Under the pieces are notes generated by a model. It worked only from the letters and a program-made list of their open reading frames with translations, was not told where the DNA came from and ran no database searches. From VXLM01 sp034421575 (GTDB lineage: Bacteria > Chloroflexota > Dehalococcoidia > Lucifugimonadales > VXLM01), in contig DAOUKG010000049.1 of NCBI GenBank assembly GCA_034421575.1, positions 1 through 64,000 on the forward strand: DNA of 64,000 nt. Direction: 5' to 3'. The position numbers and the translations under genes were made by a program. Shown in pieces: positions 1-9,137 of this stretch (positions within the stretch are counted from its first letter, which is position 1; each line of letters starts with the position of its first letter).

Positions 1-799
1 CCTGCGTCACCTTCGCCACTTTGTTCATACCATCCGCCATCTGATTGTGTCTCTCACTCAGCCTACCGTGCCCCAAACAAAACAATGAGACAGCCTCCGT
101 TCGCGGGAGAGGGTTAGGGTGAGGGATGTTCACCCCATGAACTCTGAACACTCCCCCAACCGCCCGCCAGTTTGACAAAGAAGAACGCATGTACCATACT
201 GCACATAAGCAGCTTGCGTAACGGTTCACAGTCGGTGATATACACAGAAACTGTCCTCTTGCTGTCATTCTTGAGGAGGCGTAGCGACGAAGAATCTACA
301 ATCTCTCCCCCGCCGGGGGAGAGATACAGAGAGGGGGGTCTTCGCAATTCAACTCACGGAGACTGGACAATTACCGGATCTCCACCCAGCTTTACGATAA
401 CGAGGGAAATGCAACAAAATGCAACAGAATGCAACACTTTTAGGAAAATCTCTCCGCAAGAGAGCCGCTGGCGCTTGTCCACCTCACCGCCCATAGATTA
501 CTCGTCGAAGCGTAGCTGTTCAGAGTTGGTGAGAACGCTCAACGCCCACAGCCACCGTCATACCCGCGAAAGCGGGTATCCATAGGGGTGGGGAATGTTC
601 ACACCATGAACTCTGAACACTCACATCGAAGCGACTCAACTTTACAATAACGCCGGAAATGCAACAGAATGCAACACCATGCAACACTTTTCGGAAAAAT
701 CTCTTCGATAGACTGCTGCTCGCAACCCCATCCTGATCCGCTGCTCTAGACTGGTTTCCCTGCATACTGCGTTCTACGCCATAACCTCCCCAAATCGGC
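1..799. other. Gene-free repeat region
   Basis: I see no credible gene here; the open frames have no ribosome binding site and consist of repeat sequence. It holds a copy of the 'CTCTCCCCCG...CGGGGGAGAG' hairpin (about 303-324), the right half of a GTTCAGAGTT element (about 121-152), a full copy of that element (518-618), and stretches rich in 'GCAACAGAATGCAAC' (about 408-440 and 655-685). It ends in the promoter of the MFS gene. Confidence 0.7.
518..618. mobile_element. MITE-like element, family A (GTTCAGAGTT ends)
   Basis: A 101-bp unit bounded by perfect 10-bp terminal inverted repeats, GTTCAGAGTT at 518-527 and AACTCTGAAC at 609-618. In its centre is the palindrome ATACCCGCGAAAGCGGGTAT (560-579). 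The same ends and core recur at 24979-25089 and, decayed, at 46739-46862, with right ends near 43510 and 62724. It has no coding capacity, so any movement would need a transposase supplied in trans. Confidence 0.65.
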
Positions 800-805
800 T
801 ATAAT
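800..805 (+). promoter_or_regulatory. -10 box TATAAT, probably giving a leaderless mRNA
   Basis: A consensus TATAAT ends only nine bases before the ATG at 815. With the usual spacing, transcription would start at about 812, leaving almost no 5' leader and no ribosome binding site. I see no convincing -35 at 16-18 bases; TTCTAC (772-777) is too far. The translation start could instead be internal, but no better RBS-linked start is seen nearby. Confidence 0.45.
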
Positions 806-814
806 CCCGTCCGT

Positions 815-2101
815 ATGCTGAACGGACCCGACCGCAGCCCCCCTTCGAGCGATGGCAGTGCGTTTCACGGGTGGCGTTACGCTGCTATAGCCTCGACCAT
901 GAATTTCCTGGCTGCCGGGCTGTATGGGCGCGGATTCTCGGTCTACTTCCTCCCTATCGCCCGCGACCTCAGCCTCAGCCACACCGCCACCTCGCTCATC
1001 TTCGGCTTCGCCACCCTCGAGGGCGGTGTACAGGCCCCCATCGCGGGTTACCTGATCGACAAGTACGGTCCGAGGATCATGACCCTGATAGGCGCCACTC
1101 TGGCCGGCATCGGTTTCATCCTCCTGCCTCTTGCCAACGATCTGATCAGTTTCGTCCTCATCTACGTCGGCATCATCGCGCTCGGCATCAACGCCGGTTT
1201 TCACAACTCCGCCGGGGCAATCGTCAACGCGTGGTTCGTGCGGAGGCGGGGCTTGGCGTTTGGAATCATATCCGTGGGCATCGCGCTTGGCGGCGGCGTG
1301 ATGACGCCCATCGTCGCGGCCGTCGTCCTGGAGTGGGGTTGGCGCTGGGCGGTTGCAATGTCCGGCATAACCATCCTCCTCGTGGGCGTCCCTCTCTCCT
1401 TCCTCATCCGCAACAAGCCTGAGGACGTCGGCCAGTTTCCCGACGGGGAGCCTCCTCCCCGAAGAATCGGGCGTTCGACCGACACCCTGTCATACAGGGA
1501 CTTCACCTTCCGTCAGGCCACGCGAACGATCTCATACTGGCTGCTGGCCTTCGGGATCACGCTGAGGATTTCGGCACAGGCGGGCATTCTCGTCCACATC
1601 GTTCCGATGCTCGTGTGGAAGGGACTCGACGAGGCGGTCGGCGCCGTCGCCATCGCGACGATATCCTTCTCAGCCGTCGGTACGAGACTCTTCATGGGCT
1701 GGCTCGGCGACAAGCTCCCCAAGCGCCTGCTCGTAGTCTTTGGAATGATCGTCGGAGCGGCGGGAGCGCTGTTCTTCCTGCTCGCGCCAGGCAAGCTCTG
1801 GGTCGTGATCGTCTTCGCGCTGATGTTCTCCGTGACGGACGGCGCTGCGGGCCTCACGTGGGCGATGATCGGAGACTTCTTCGGCAGGAGCGCGTACGCG
1901 ACCCTGCGAGGCGCGATAACGTTCTGCGTGAGCATCGGGTCAATGACCACCCCGGTGGTGGTGGGACGCATCTTCGACGTGACCGACGGATACTACTGGG
2001 CGCTCATACCGCTGATCGGCGTGTACCTGAGCGCCGCACTGGTGTTCGTGGTAATCCGAACACCAACGAAACGGAGAGATAGAGTAGAAAGTACTGCGTA
2101 G
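815..2101 (+). CDS. Major facilitator superfamily transporter
   Basis: A 428-residue integral membrane protein with about 12 hydrophobic segments in two halves, the usual MFS length. The loop 2-3 signature appears as GYLIDKYGPR at residues 78-87 and its second-half equivalent as GWLGDKLPKR near residue 295. The overall look (long N-terminal half with a GINAGFHNSAGAIVNAWF stretch) resembles the oxalate:formate/monocarboxylate antiporter branch, so a small organic anion is a reasonable guess, but the substrate cannot be read from sequence. The stop codon lies inside a stem-loop (2095-2158) shared with the next gene's leader. The start follows a consensus -10 box almost directly. Confidence 0.85.
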   Translation: MLNGPDRSPPSSDGSAFHGWRYAAIASTMNFLAAGLYGRGFSVYFLPIARDLSLSHTATSLIFGFATLEGGVQAPIAGYLIDKYGPRIMTLIGATLAGIGFILLPLANDLISFVLIYVGIIALGINAGFHNSAGAIVNAWFVRRRGLAFGIISVGIALGGGVMTPIVAAVVLEWGWRWAVAMSGITILLVGVPLSFLIRNKPEDVGQFPDGEPPPRRIGRSTDTLSYRDFTFRQATRTISYWLLAFGITLRISAQAGILVHIVPMLVWKGLDEAVGAVAIATISFSAVGTRLFMGWLGDKLPKRLLVVFGMIVGAAGALFFLLAPGKLWVVIVFALMFSVTDGAAGLTWAMIGDFFGRSAYATLRGAITFCVSIGSMTTPVVVGRIFDVTDGYYWALIPLIGVYLSAALVFVVIRTPTKRRDRVESTA

Positions 2102-2158
2102 AAAGTAGTAAGTTGGATACCAGGCGAGCAGTACGCAATACTCACTACTTTCTACGCA
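2095..2158. repeat. Stem-loop between MFS and thioredoxin genes
   Basis: TGCGTAGAAAGTAGT (2095-2109) and ACTACTTTCTACGCA (2144-2158) form a perfect 15-bp stem around a 34-base loop that itself contains partial inverted copies. The stem overlaps the MFS stop codon and ends just before the thioredoxin gene. There is no T-run, so it is not a classical terminator. A related 'GTAGAAAGTATTGCGTAG' lies at about 39980-39997, which suggests a dispersed repeat. Confidence 0.6.
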
Positions 2159-2171
2159 ATTGAGACGACCA

Positions 2172-2987
2172 ATGTCGCGATTCGATACCGACAACTTTGA
2201 CCTGGACGTGATCCAGCGGAGCCACGAGAAGCCGGTTCTGGTGGACTTCTGGGCCGCATGGTGCGGGCCGTGCCGGGTCATCGGCCCCGTCCTGGAACGT
2301 CTGGCCGACGACAACGGCGACGATTGGGAGCTTCGCAAGCTCGACACCGAGAAGCACCCAACTATCGCGCGTCAGCACCGGATCACGAGCATTCCCGCCG
2401 TCAAGCTCTTCGTCGACGGCGAGGTGAAGGACGAGTTCATCGGAGCGCTGCCGGAGCAGGCTATCGTGCAATGGCTCAAGAAGGCGCTGCCTGGCAAGTT
2501 TCGTGAGCACCTCAAACGGGCGGAGGCGCTGGTGGCCGAGAGAAACTTCGGCGAGGCGCACTATCTGCTTTCCGAAGTGCTTCAGGGCGATCCCGACGAC
2601 CATCATGGCATCACGCTCATGGCGCAGGTCGAGCTCTACTCCGACCCGCAGAAGGCGGCGCAGACTGCCGATCGCGTCCCACTCGGATCTGACCACTCCG
2701 AGACCGCCGAGGCAATCAAGACCGTCTCGCGGCTCTACGGACTCTTGGAGACGACCAATGATCTGGACGACGCGCCTGTAAAGCCCGACTACCTGGAAGC
2801 CATACGCCTCCTCCGGGACGGAAAGAACGAGGCCACGCTGGAGGGATTCATCGACGTGATCCGCCGGAACAGATACTACGACGATGACGGAGCGCGCAAG
2901 GCCGTCATTGCAATCTTCAAGCTGCTCGGCGAGAACCACGAGACGACCAAAGCCTACCGCAACCCCTTCGCCAACGCGCTCTACTAG
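2172..2987 (+). CDS. Thioredoxin-TPR protein (CnoX/YbbN-like)
   Basis: A 271-residue protein: thioredoxin fold at about residues 1-105 with the active site WCGPC (Cys31, Cys34) and the cis-proline region TSIPAVKLF near residue 75, then an alpha-helical TPR-like domain to the end. This is the architecture and length of CnoX/YbbN chaperedoxins, which hold oxidised clients for GroEL or DnaK. E. coli CnoX lacks a complete CxxC, whereas here both cysteines are present, so it may also act as a disulfide reductase. The ATG at 2172 is preferred to an in-frame TTG at 2160 inside the upstream stem-loop. It is cytoplasmic: no signal peptide. Confidence 0.85.
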   Translation: MSRFDTDNFDLDVIQRSHEKPVLVDFWAAWCGPCRVIGPVLERLADDNGDDWELRKLDTEKHPTIARQHRITSIPAVKLFVDGEVKDEFIGALPEQAIVQWLKKALPGKFREHLKRAEALVAERNFGEAHYLLSEVLQGDPDDHHGITLMAQVELYSDPQKAAQTADRVPLGSDHSETAEAIKTVSRLYGLLETTNDLDDAPVKPDYLEAIRLLRDGKNEATLEGFIDVIRRNRYYDDDGARKAVIAIFKLLGENHETTKAYRNPFANALY

Positions 2988-3063
2988 GGTTGATTTCACC
3001 TAAACCGCAAATGAGGCGTCATTCCCGCAGTTGCATAGCCATCATACCGGCGAAGGAACGTCA

Positions 3064-3083
3064 CCCCGTACCACGATACGGGG
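3064..3083. repeat. Palindrome family F (CCCCGTA-N6-TACGGGG)
   Basis: CCCCGTACCACGATACGGGG, a 7-bp stem with a 6-base loop, between the convergent thioredoxin and TIM-barrel genes. The reverse-complement form recurs at 40131-40150, 46787-46806, 52325-52344 and 56483-56502. In several copies it is followed by TGACGTTC and a CGCGGGAATGACGG-like tail, so it is the core of a larger dispersed unit. Confidence 0.7.
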
Positions 3084-3137
3084 CCGGTATCCAGTGGGGC
3101 TTGTGGGTGGTTGTCGTGTCGACCTAATCCCGTCCCC

Positions 3138-4718
3138 CTACCCGTACGTAATCCAGAACTCGACGTTGTTCACGACAATCGGCACGCCGATTCGCGGATC
3201 GCGCCTTACCAGAACAACCTTGATATCATGCGGCCCCTTGGCACACTGGTCGGCGTTCAAGTCCCACACCAACCAGCTATTCTCGTTCACCGTCTCCGGG
3301 CTCGTCGGGTCTTCCGCGTCGACGTTTCGTATCGCCGGTGTCCCCAGTACCGTGCCGTCGAGCGTGACCTCCACCTCGTCACCCGTCGGCGAGAAGTGCT
3401 CCAACTCGATCAATAGCTGTACCGACCCTCTCTCGGCCTCCACGTCATCGTACACGGGGATGTGCACGGTCGGCCCATCGTGCGTCAAGGTGCGGTAGAG
3501 CGTCACCGGCACCTCGCCGTAGAGCCGGTCGTCGCGCTCTGAGTCCTCGCGGAGCGGGTTGTTGGCGATGCTCCGCTGGATGGCGGCGTAGGCCTTGTTC
3601 TTCCGCCTCAACGTTTCCGGCGAGCCGATGGATGTGAGCGACTCGCGGCGAGTGGTCGGTCCCGCGTGCCAGTTGAAGGCGTACATGCCGTGCGCGCCGC
3701 GCTCGAAATGGCCCTGCGACATCGCGGCGAACCACCAATTGCGCCACTCCGAGTGAGGAATGAGCCGGTTGGCGGCCTGCCTGCTCTCGAAGTCGTATCC
3801 CGGATACACCCGTATGTCCGTGCCCTCGACGAGCGTGAGGAACTCCTCCGTCTCAAAGCAGGGGTCGGTGCCGGAGTTGCCGCCGCCGATGATGATGTCG
3901 CACAGCCCCTCCTTCACCCACGTCTCGATGTCGTAACCGATGTTCCTGCAGGCCTCCATCGTTGCGCCGACCCTAACCGCCACCGGGAACGGCCTGCCAC
4001 GTTCTTCGGCGAGGCCGTCGGTCATGCGACGAATCGCCCGCTGCAGGTCGGTGAGGGCGTAGCGCATTCGGTACTCGTGCTTGCCCGGCAGGTGGAAGGC
4101 GTGACGCTGCCAGTCCAACTCGACGCCGTCCCAGTCAGCAAGCCGGCATGCCTGCTCGACCAGGTCGAGCTTATGCTCGCGGACCTCCGGTATCGCCATG
4201 TTCCATGAGGTCGTGCACCAGTTCGGGGCGTCGTCGCCGAGGCACCATTCAGGATGCCGCTTACGCATCTCGGTCAGGCCTTGGGAGTTGGACTTTACCA
4301 TGCTCTCGAGGCTGTCGATGTTCCAGAAGTGCTGGTCGTTCATGCGGATGGATGTCCACACGTCGATGCCGAGTGCTCGTCCACGGTCGATCATCGCGGC
4401 GTAGGGGTCTTCGCCTCGTTCCAGCATGGCCCGGAGGTTCTCGGAATCGCGCATCGACCTGACGGAGCCATACACCCTGTCGACCGTGTCGCCGACCACG
4501 GGGATGTTGTCCGAGAGCCACGTCGCCTCGTGCGTGCCCATGCACCAGAACAGGGCGTCCACCTGAGTGTCGGCCAGCGGGTCATACACCTTCTCCAGGA
4601 ACTGCTCCATCGTCTGGGGGTACTCGGAGTAGAAATGCGGCGCGCCGTCCCAGTTGTAGATGATGCGATAGTCGGGAACGGGAGGACGACCAGCGGAGGT
4701 GTCTAGGTTGGTGCTCAT
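3138..4718 (-). CDS. TIM-barrel glycosidase-like protein, paralogue 2
   Basis: A 526-residue protein without signal peptide, clearly paralogous to the gene just upstream (same 'PDYxIxxNxDG' start, 'EYPQ', 'HFW', 'DWDGVExDWQRHAxHLP', 'RDPRxGVPIVVxNVE' end). Acidic DWDGVELDWQRH (about residues 195-206) looks like the end of a barrel strand in glycoside-hydrolase-like TIM barrels; a beta-rich C-terminal domain of about 120 residues follows. I cannot assign a GH family. Its ATG overlaps the upstream stop as ATGA, so the two are translationally coupled. Two sulfatases encoded divergently suggest a shared sulfated carbohydrate substrate (inference). Confidence 0.6.
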   Translation of the reverse strand: MSTNLDTSAGRPPVPDYRIIYNWDGAPHFYSEYPQTMEQFLEKVYDPLADTQVDALFWCMGTHEATWLSDNIPVVGDTVDRVYGSVRSMRDSENLRAMLERGEDPYAAMIDRGRALGIDVWTSIRMNDQHFWNIDSLESMVKSNSQGLTEMRKRHPEWCLGDDAPNWCTTSWNMAIPEVREHKLDLVEQACRLADWDGVELDWQRHAFHLPGKHEYRMRYALTDLQRAIRRMTDGLAEERGRPFPVAVRVGATMEACRNIGYDIETWVKEGLCDIIIGGGNSGTDPCFETEEFLTLVEGTDIRVYPGYDFESRQAANRLIPHSEWRNWWFAAMSQGHFERGAHGMYAFNWHAGPTTRRESLTSIGSPETLRRKNKAYAAIQRSIANNPLREDSERDDRLYGEVPVTLYRTLTHDGPTVHIPVYDDVEAERGSVQLLIELEHFSPTGDEVEVTLDGTVLGTPAIRNVDAEDPTSPETVNENSWLVWDLNADQCAKGPHDIKVVLVRRDPRIGVPIVVNNVEFWITYG

Positions 4719-6304
4719 GGGGACAGTCTACCTTTCGGGGCGTGCGTTAGATGGAGTTCGACGTTTTCCACGACTATCGGGACGCCAAGGCGTGGGTCGC
4801 GCCGTTCGAGGACGATCCGTACTTCATGGGTTCCCCGAGCAGCCTGGTCGGTCCGCAGTTTCCAGACCAGCCAGGCGTCTTCGGATACGCTGCCGTCGCC
4901 GACCCGCCGCAGAGCAGATTCGCCCAGTAGTTCACCGTCGAACGTGGCCAATATGACGTCTTTCGGCGAGTAGTGGTCGAGGTTGACCTGCAGTTCGACA
5001 GTCGTGTCCTTGGCTGCGTCGTCGTGGACGTGAATATGGAACGTCGGGCCGTCACCCGTTAGGGTGCCATAGAGAGGCACCGGCACCTCCCCAAGCAGAC
5101 GGTCGTCGCGCTCCGCCCCATAGCGGATCTCCGCTCGGTCGCGGATGTGGCGCTTGACCGGCGTGAAGATCGTGTCGACGCCGGTGAGCGTGTCGGGAGA
5201 GCCCATGGTCGTCAGCAGGCTGTTCAGTTGCGCCGCGTAGTTGTGCCAGTTAAACGTGTGGATGCCGGACGCTCCCCGGTCGTAGTAGGACTTCGCCAGA
5301 CCCCGCAGCCACGCCTCACGCCACCGGGTCTGCTCGACCAGATGGCCTCTGCCAAACTCACCGTGGCTGTCGAATCCGGGATAGAGCTTGACGTTCGTCC
5401 TCTCCATCATCTCGGCGTATCGCTCGACCTCCACGCCGGGATCGTTGCCGGAGTTGGCATTGGTCGCCACGATGTCGCACAGCCCTTCGGCAATCCACGT
5501 CTCCACGTCGTAGCCGATTCGGCGATTGGTCTCCTCAGAAGCGCCTACGCGCGTGAGTATAAAGAAGGGGCGACCGCGCTTCCGGGCGATGTCGTCTGTG
5601 AGTCGGCGTATGGCACGCATGAGGTCGGTCAGCGCATACCGCAGCCGATAGGCGTCGAACGTGGGCAGGTGGTAGGCGTGTCGCTGCCAGTCGACCTCCA
5701 CGCCATCCCAGTCGGCGAGCATACAGGCCTCGCGGATGCGGAGCAGCGCATACTCCCGCACCTCGGCGATAGCCATGTTCCACGACGTTACCGCCCAGCG
5801 CGGCGCGTTGCCGATGCCGAGCACCCACTCAGGGTGGTCCTTGCGGAACTGGGTAAGCTCCGGTCGAACGGTGGTGGCCATCTCCTCTGGCGCGAGCGGA
5901 TATGCCATTCGAGCCGAATCCGACCAGAAGTGATTGTCGTTCATGCGCATGGAGACGTACACGTCCATGCCGAGATCGTGCCCCCGCCGGACAATGTCCC
6001 CATACAGGTCTTCCCCGCGGTCGAACATCGCGCGAACACTCTCGGCCCTGCGGAACTCCTTGACTGAACCATAAGGGTGGTCCCGGGTACCGACAACGGA
6101 CTCAAGGTTGTCGGAGGGCCATCGCGCCTGCTCCGCGCCGACGCACCACATGAGAGCGCCGACCTGCGTGTCCCGCAGCGGCCCATACACCTTGTCGAGC
6201 AGTTCATCGACGCGCTGCGGGTACTCCGACTTGCCGTGAAACGTGCCGTCATGATTGAACATGATGCCGTAGTCCGGCGGCGCAGGTCGGTCGTGGTTCT
6301 CCAT
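4715..6304 (-). CDS. TIM-barrel glycosidase-like protein, paralogue 1
   Basis: A 529-residue protein. The frame stays open well upstream, but the ATG at 6304 gives an N-terminus aligning with its paralogue ('PPDYGIMFNHDG' against 'VPDYRIIYNWDG') and a near-identical length, so I use it. DWDGVEVDWQRH lies at about residues 198-209. There is no signal peptide, which implies an intracellular substrate. It forms a two-gene operon with the following paralogue, and the divergent AI-2E permease starts about 150 bp away, leaving a shared promoter region. A hydrolytic role is inferred only from fold-like motifs and the adjacent sulfatases. Confidence 0.6.
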   Translation of the reverse strand: MENHDRPAPPDYGIMFNHDGTFHGKSEYPQRVDELLDKVYGPLRDTQVGALMWCVGAEQARWPSDNLESVVGTRDHPYGSVKEFRRAESVRAMFDRGEDLYGDIVRRGHDLGMDVYVSMRMNDNHFWSDSARMAYPLAPEEMATTVRPELTQFRKDHPEWVLGIGNAPRWAVTSWNMAIAEVREYALLRIREACMLADWDGVEVDWQRHAYHLPTFDAYRLRYALTDLMRAIRRLTDDIARKRGRPFFILTRVGASEETNRRIGYDVETWIAEGLCDIVATNANSGNDPGVEVERYAEMMERTNVKLYPGFDSHGEFGRGHLVEQTRWREAWLRGLAKSYYDRGASGIHTFNWHNYAAQLNSLLTTMGSPDTLTGVDTIFTPVKRHIRDRAEIRYGAERDDRLLGEVPVPLYGTLTGDGPTFHIHVHDDAAKDTTVELQVNLDHYSPKDVILATFDGELLGESALRRVGDGSVSEDAWLVWKLRTDQAARGTHEVRIVLERRDPRLGVPIVVENVELHLTHAPKGRLSP

Positions 6305-6451
6305 AGCGCCCCAAAGGATAGCAGATTCGCCCCACTCATCCATGTCGGTCCGAGGGAAACTGCGTATGCCGTATGTGGTATAGTTGCGCGACCACGCGGT
6401 CGATTCGGAGGCAGGACGTTGAATCAAGGATTCGCTCCATGGCGGGGCTTT

Positions 6452-7585
6452 ATGGAGCTTTCGCCTAACCATCGCAAGCGCCTGGTCCTCGTCGTCGCTA
6501 GCGTCGTCGTTGTCTTCCTGCTCTTCTACATCGCCCGTGGCGCCCTGTTCCCCTTCATCATCGGCGGCGTCCTCGCTTATGTCCTGTTCCCCGCGGTGAA
6601 GGGTCTGGAGCGGCTTATGCCGTGGCGAAACAGGCACCCCGACGCGGCCAGAGTCGCTGCCATCTCCGTGATCTACATCACCGCCTTGGCCATCCTCATC
6701 GGGCTGCTCGCCCTCATCATCCCGCCGGCAGTGCGACAGTCCACTTCCTTGATTGAAGACCTCCCGACGATCTACACCGAGGCGAGAGCGGCGGTTGAAG
6801 AGCTGGTCGAGAGATTCGCCGATGACATTCCCCAAGACGTGCGGGACAAGGCCGAAGAGATCGTCGCCGGCCTCGGAGACACGCTTCTCTCCGTCGCCCA
6901 GACCGCCCTCGGGAAGACCCTGCAGGCGGTCGCCAACACCTTCAGCTTCATCATTGGCCTAGCCATAGTCCCCGTGCTGCTCTTCTACCTGCTTAAGGAC
7001 GGCGAGCGACTCGTCTCCGCGTCGCTGAGCGTCTTCCCGAAGAACGCCAGGGTACACGCCCGCGAAGTCGTCCGTATCGTGAACGAGTCGCTGGGAGCAT
7101 ACATCCGCGCTCAGTTGCTCCTGATGCTGTTCGTGGGCGTGATCGTGTTCATCGGACTCTTGCTCCTTGATATCGACTTCGCCATCCTTCTGGGGCTGGT
7201 AGCCGGAATCACGGAGGCGATCCCCGTCGTTGGCCCGATCATTGGCGCGGTGCCGGGCATCATCGTCACTCTCGCCACGGCCCCGGAGAAGATCGCGTGG
7301 GTCCTGGCGCTCTACCTCGTGTCGCAGCTCCTCGAAAACTCGCTTCTCGTCCCGCGAATTCAGGGCAACGCGGTGCAGATGCACCCCATCGTAATCATGG
7401 CCCTCTTGATTGTCGGCAGCGAGACGTTTGGGGTGATCGGAGTCGTGGCCGCAGTCCCGGTCGCCAGCGTCGCCCGCCAGGTGTTCAAGTACTTCTACGG
7501 AATTTGGAGCGACGATCCGCAGACCGTGTCGCTCGAAGAGGCCGTTGAGGAAGCCGACACCCCGGAAGCACAATCAGACTCGTGA
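6452..7585 (+). CDS. AI-2E family transporter (PerM/YdiK-like permease)
   Basis: A 377-residue membrane protein with the PF01594 layout: an N-terminal hydrophobic pair (about residues 10-50), another segment, a soluble amphipathic stretch (about 95-150), then C-terminal helices including 'GLVAGITEAIPVVGPIIGA', the most conserved block of the family. Length is typical. An in-frame TTG at 6419 could extend it by 11 residues. Members export autoinducer-2, act as Na+/H+ antiporters or have unknown substrates, so the function is left open. The sulfatase gene begins only 22 bases after the stop, so they are probably co-transcribed. Confidence 0.8.
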   Translation: MELSPNHRKRLVLVVASVVVVFLLFYIARGALFPFIIGGVLAYVLFPAVKGLERLMPWRNRHPDAARVAAISVIYITALAILIGLLALIIPPAVRQSTSLIEDLPTIYTEARAAVEELVERFADDIPQDVRDKAEEIVAGLGDTLLSVAQTALGKTLQAVANTFSFIIGLAIVPVLLFYLLKDGERLVSASLSVFPKNARVHAREVVRIVNESLGAYIRAQLLLMLFVGVIVFIGLLLLDIDFAILLGLVAGITEAIPVVGPIIGAVPGIIVTLATAPEKIAWVLALYLVSQLLENSLLVPRIQGNAVQMHPIVIMALLIVGSETFGVIGVVAAVPVASVARQVFKYFYGIWSDDPQTVSLEEAVEEADTPEAQSDS

Positions 7586-7606
7586 CTCCGCCGTGAGGGT
7601 GCCGAC

Positions 7607-9088
7607 GTGACACGTTCCAATGTCCTCCTGATCTGCACAGACCACTGGTTCGGCGATCTCATTGGAGCGCTTGGACACCCAACGGTTCTGACGCCGACCC
7701 TCGATCACATCATCGGGAACGGCATCGCTTACACGAACGCCTACGCGCCCACACCGACGTGCATCCCCGCCCGTCGAGAGCTGATGACCGGCGCCCACGC
7801 GCGTACCCACGGCGACCGCGTCTTCAACGAGACGCTGCCGATGCCCGACCTGCCGACTATGGCCCAGACCTTCCGGGACAACGGCTACCAGGCATACGGG
7901 GTCGGCAAGCTCCACGTCTACCCGCAGCGCGACCGGATCGGCTTCGACGACGTGCTTCTGCTTGAAGAGGGGCGTCACCAGTTCGGGATGGGGAAGGATG
8001 ACTACGAACTCTTCCTCCAGGACGAGGGCTACGCAGGGCAGGAGTACGGGCACGGAGCCGCGAACAACGAGTACATGGTCAGCCCCTGGCACTTGCCGGA
8101 GTACCTCCACCAGACGAACTGGACCGTCCGCGAGATGTCGAAGTTCATCGCGCGGCGCGATCCGAGGAAGCCGGGTTTCTGGTACATGTCGTTCAGTCCG
8201 CCGCACCCTCCTCTCGCACCATTGTCGGCGTATCTGGATATGTACAGGGACATCGAGATCGATGAGCCGTTCTACGGCGACTGGTCGGAGGACCCGACCG
8301 CCTGGCCCTACGCCCTGAGAGCGAGGCCCGTCAGTCGTGACACCTACTCGCCCGACGCACTGAAGCGGGCGAGGCAGGGATTCTACGCGCTGGCGACGCA
8401 CATCGACCACCAGATCAGGCTGGTCATCGGACTGCTGCGCGAGGAGAACCTGCTGGACAACACCGTTATCGGCTTCACGTCGGACCACGGTGACATGCTT
8501 GGCAACCACGGGCTGTTCGCCAAGAGTGTCATGTACGAGAACTCCGCCAAGATTCCCATGGTCCTCATGCCGCCGGCGGACAGGGACGACCTCGGGCGGA
8601 ACGTCCACGACGACCGTCTGGCGGTGCAGGCGGACGTGTTTCCGACGCTGGCCGACATCTGCGGCGTGCCCATACCCGATACGGTCGAGGGCCTGTCTCT
8701 CGTCGCCGACCAGAAGCGGGAGTACATCTTTGGCGGGCATGGAGAGGATGACCGTCCCACGCGGATGGTCCGCGACACGCGCTACAAGCTGATCTACTAC
8801 CCCGAGGGGAACGTCACGCAGCTATTCGATCTCCACGACGACCCGCGAGAGACTCGCGACCTCTCCGACGACCCCGGGCACGCAAGCGTCAAGTCTCGAT
8901 TGACCGAACTGCTCATCGAGAACATGTACGGCGGCGACATGGAATGGGTGGATGGAGGCAGACTGGTGGGAACGGAGGAGCCGGATCCGGGGTTGACGCA
9001 CCCCGCCCACAGTCGCTCCTTCGGCAACCAGCGAGGATACCGATTCGGAAATGCTGGACCCGCCTCAAACATGCCATCGCGCCTATAG
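7607..9088 (+). CDS. Sulfatase (formylglycine-dependent, S1 type) 1
   Basis: A 493-residue alkaline-phosphatase-superfamily sulfatase. The maturation motif C-x-P-x-R is CIPAR with Cys52, the residue expected to become formylglycine. The N-terminal metal-binding segment reads LLICTDHW and the distal site FTSDHGDMLGNHG. There is no signal peptide, so it should act in the cytoplasm on an imported sulfate ester. It starts at GTG after a GAGGG stretch. The gene is followed by a close paralogue 49 bp downstream. I see no formylglycine-generating enzyme or anaerobic maturase in this window, so maturation must come from elsewhere. Confidence 0.88.
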   Translation: MTRSNVLLICTDHWFGDLIGALGHPTVLTPTLDHIIGNGIAYTNAYAPTPTCIPARRELMTGAHARTHGDRVFNETLPMPDLPTMAQTFRDNGYQAYGVGKLHVYPQRDRIGFDDVLLLEEGRHQFGMGKDDYELFLQDEGYAGQEYGHGAANNEYMVSPWHLPEYLHQTNWTVREMSKFIARRDPRKPGFWYMSFSPPHPPLAPLSAYLDMYRDIEIDEPFYGDWSEDPTAWPYALRARPVSRDTYSPDALKRARQGFYALATHIDHQIRLVIGLLREENLLDNTVIGFTSDHGDMLGNHGLFAKSVMYENSAKIPMVLMPPADRDDLGRNVHDDRLAVQADVFPTLADICGVPIPDTVEGLSLVADQKREYIFGGHGEDDRPTRMVRDTRYKLIYYPEGNVTQLFDLHDDPRETRDLSDDPGHASVKSRLTELLIENMYGGDMEWVDGGRLVGTEEPDPGLTHPAHSRSFGNQRGYRFGNAGPASNMPSRL

Positions 9089-9137
9089 CTAGACCTCCTT
9101 CTCCCATTGAGAAGGACAAAAACGTAGGGAGGCACAC

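Noticed and set aside
172..585. Possible small gene in the first kilobase
   Set aside because: The frame runs through two repeat families, lacks a ribosome binding site and would encode repeat palindromes.
3138..6304. Assigning a GH number to the TIM-barrel-like pair
   Set aside because: Acidic motif and layout suggest a barrel, but no catalytic pair could be placed with certainty.
6305..6835. N-terminal extension of the first TIM-barrel protein
   Set aside because: The extension overlaps the AI-2E gene on the other strand, and the paralogue's N-terminus matches the ATG at 6304.
7574..8740. Long open frame on the minus strand across the first sulfatase
   Set aside because: Antisense to a gene with all sulfatase motifs; its product is rich in Arg/Val/His with no domain, as expected for shadow frames in GC-rich DNA.
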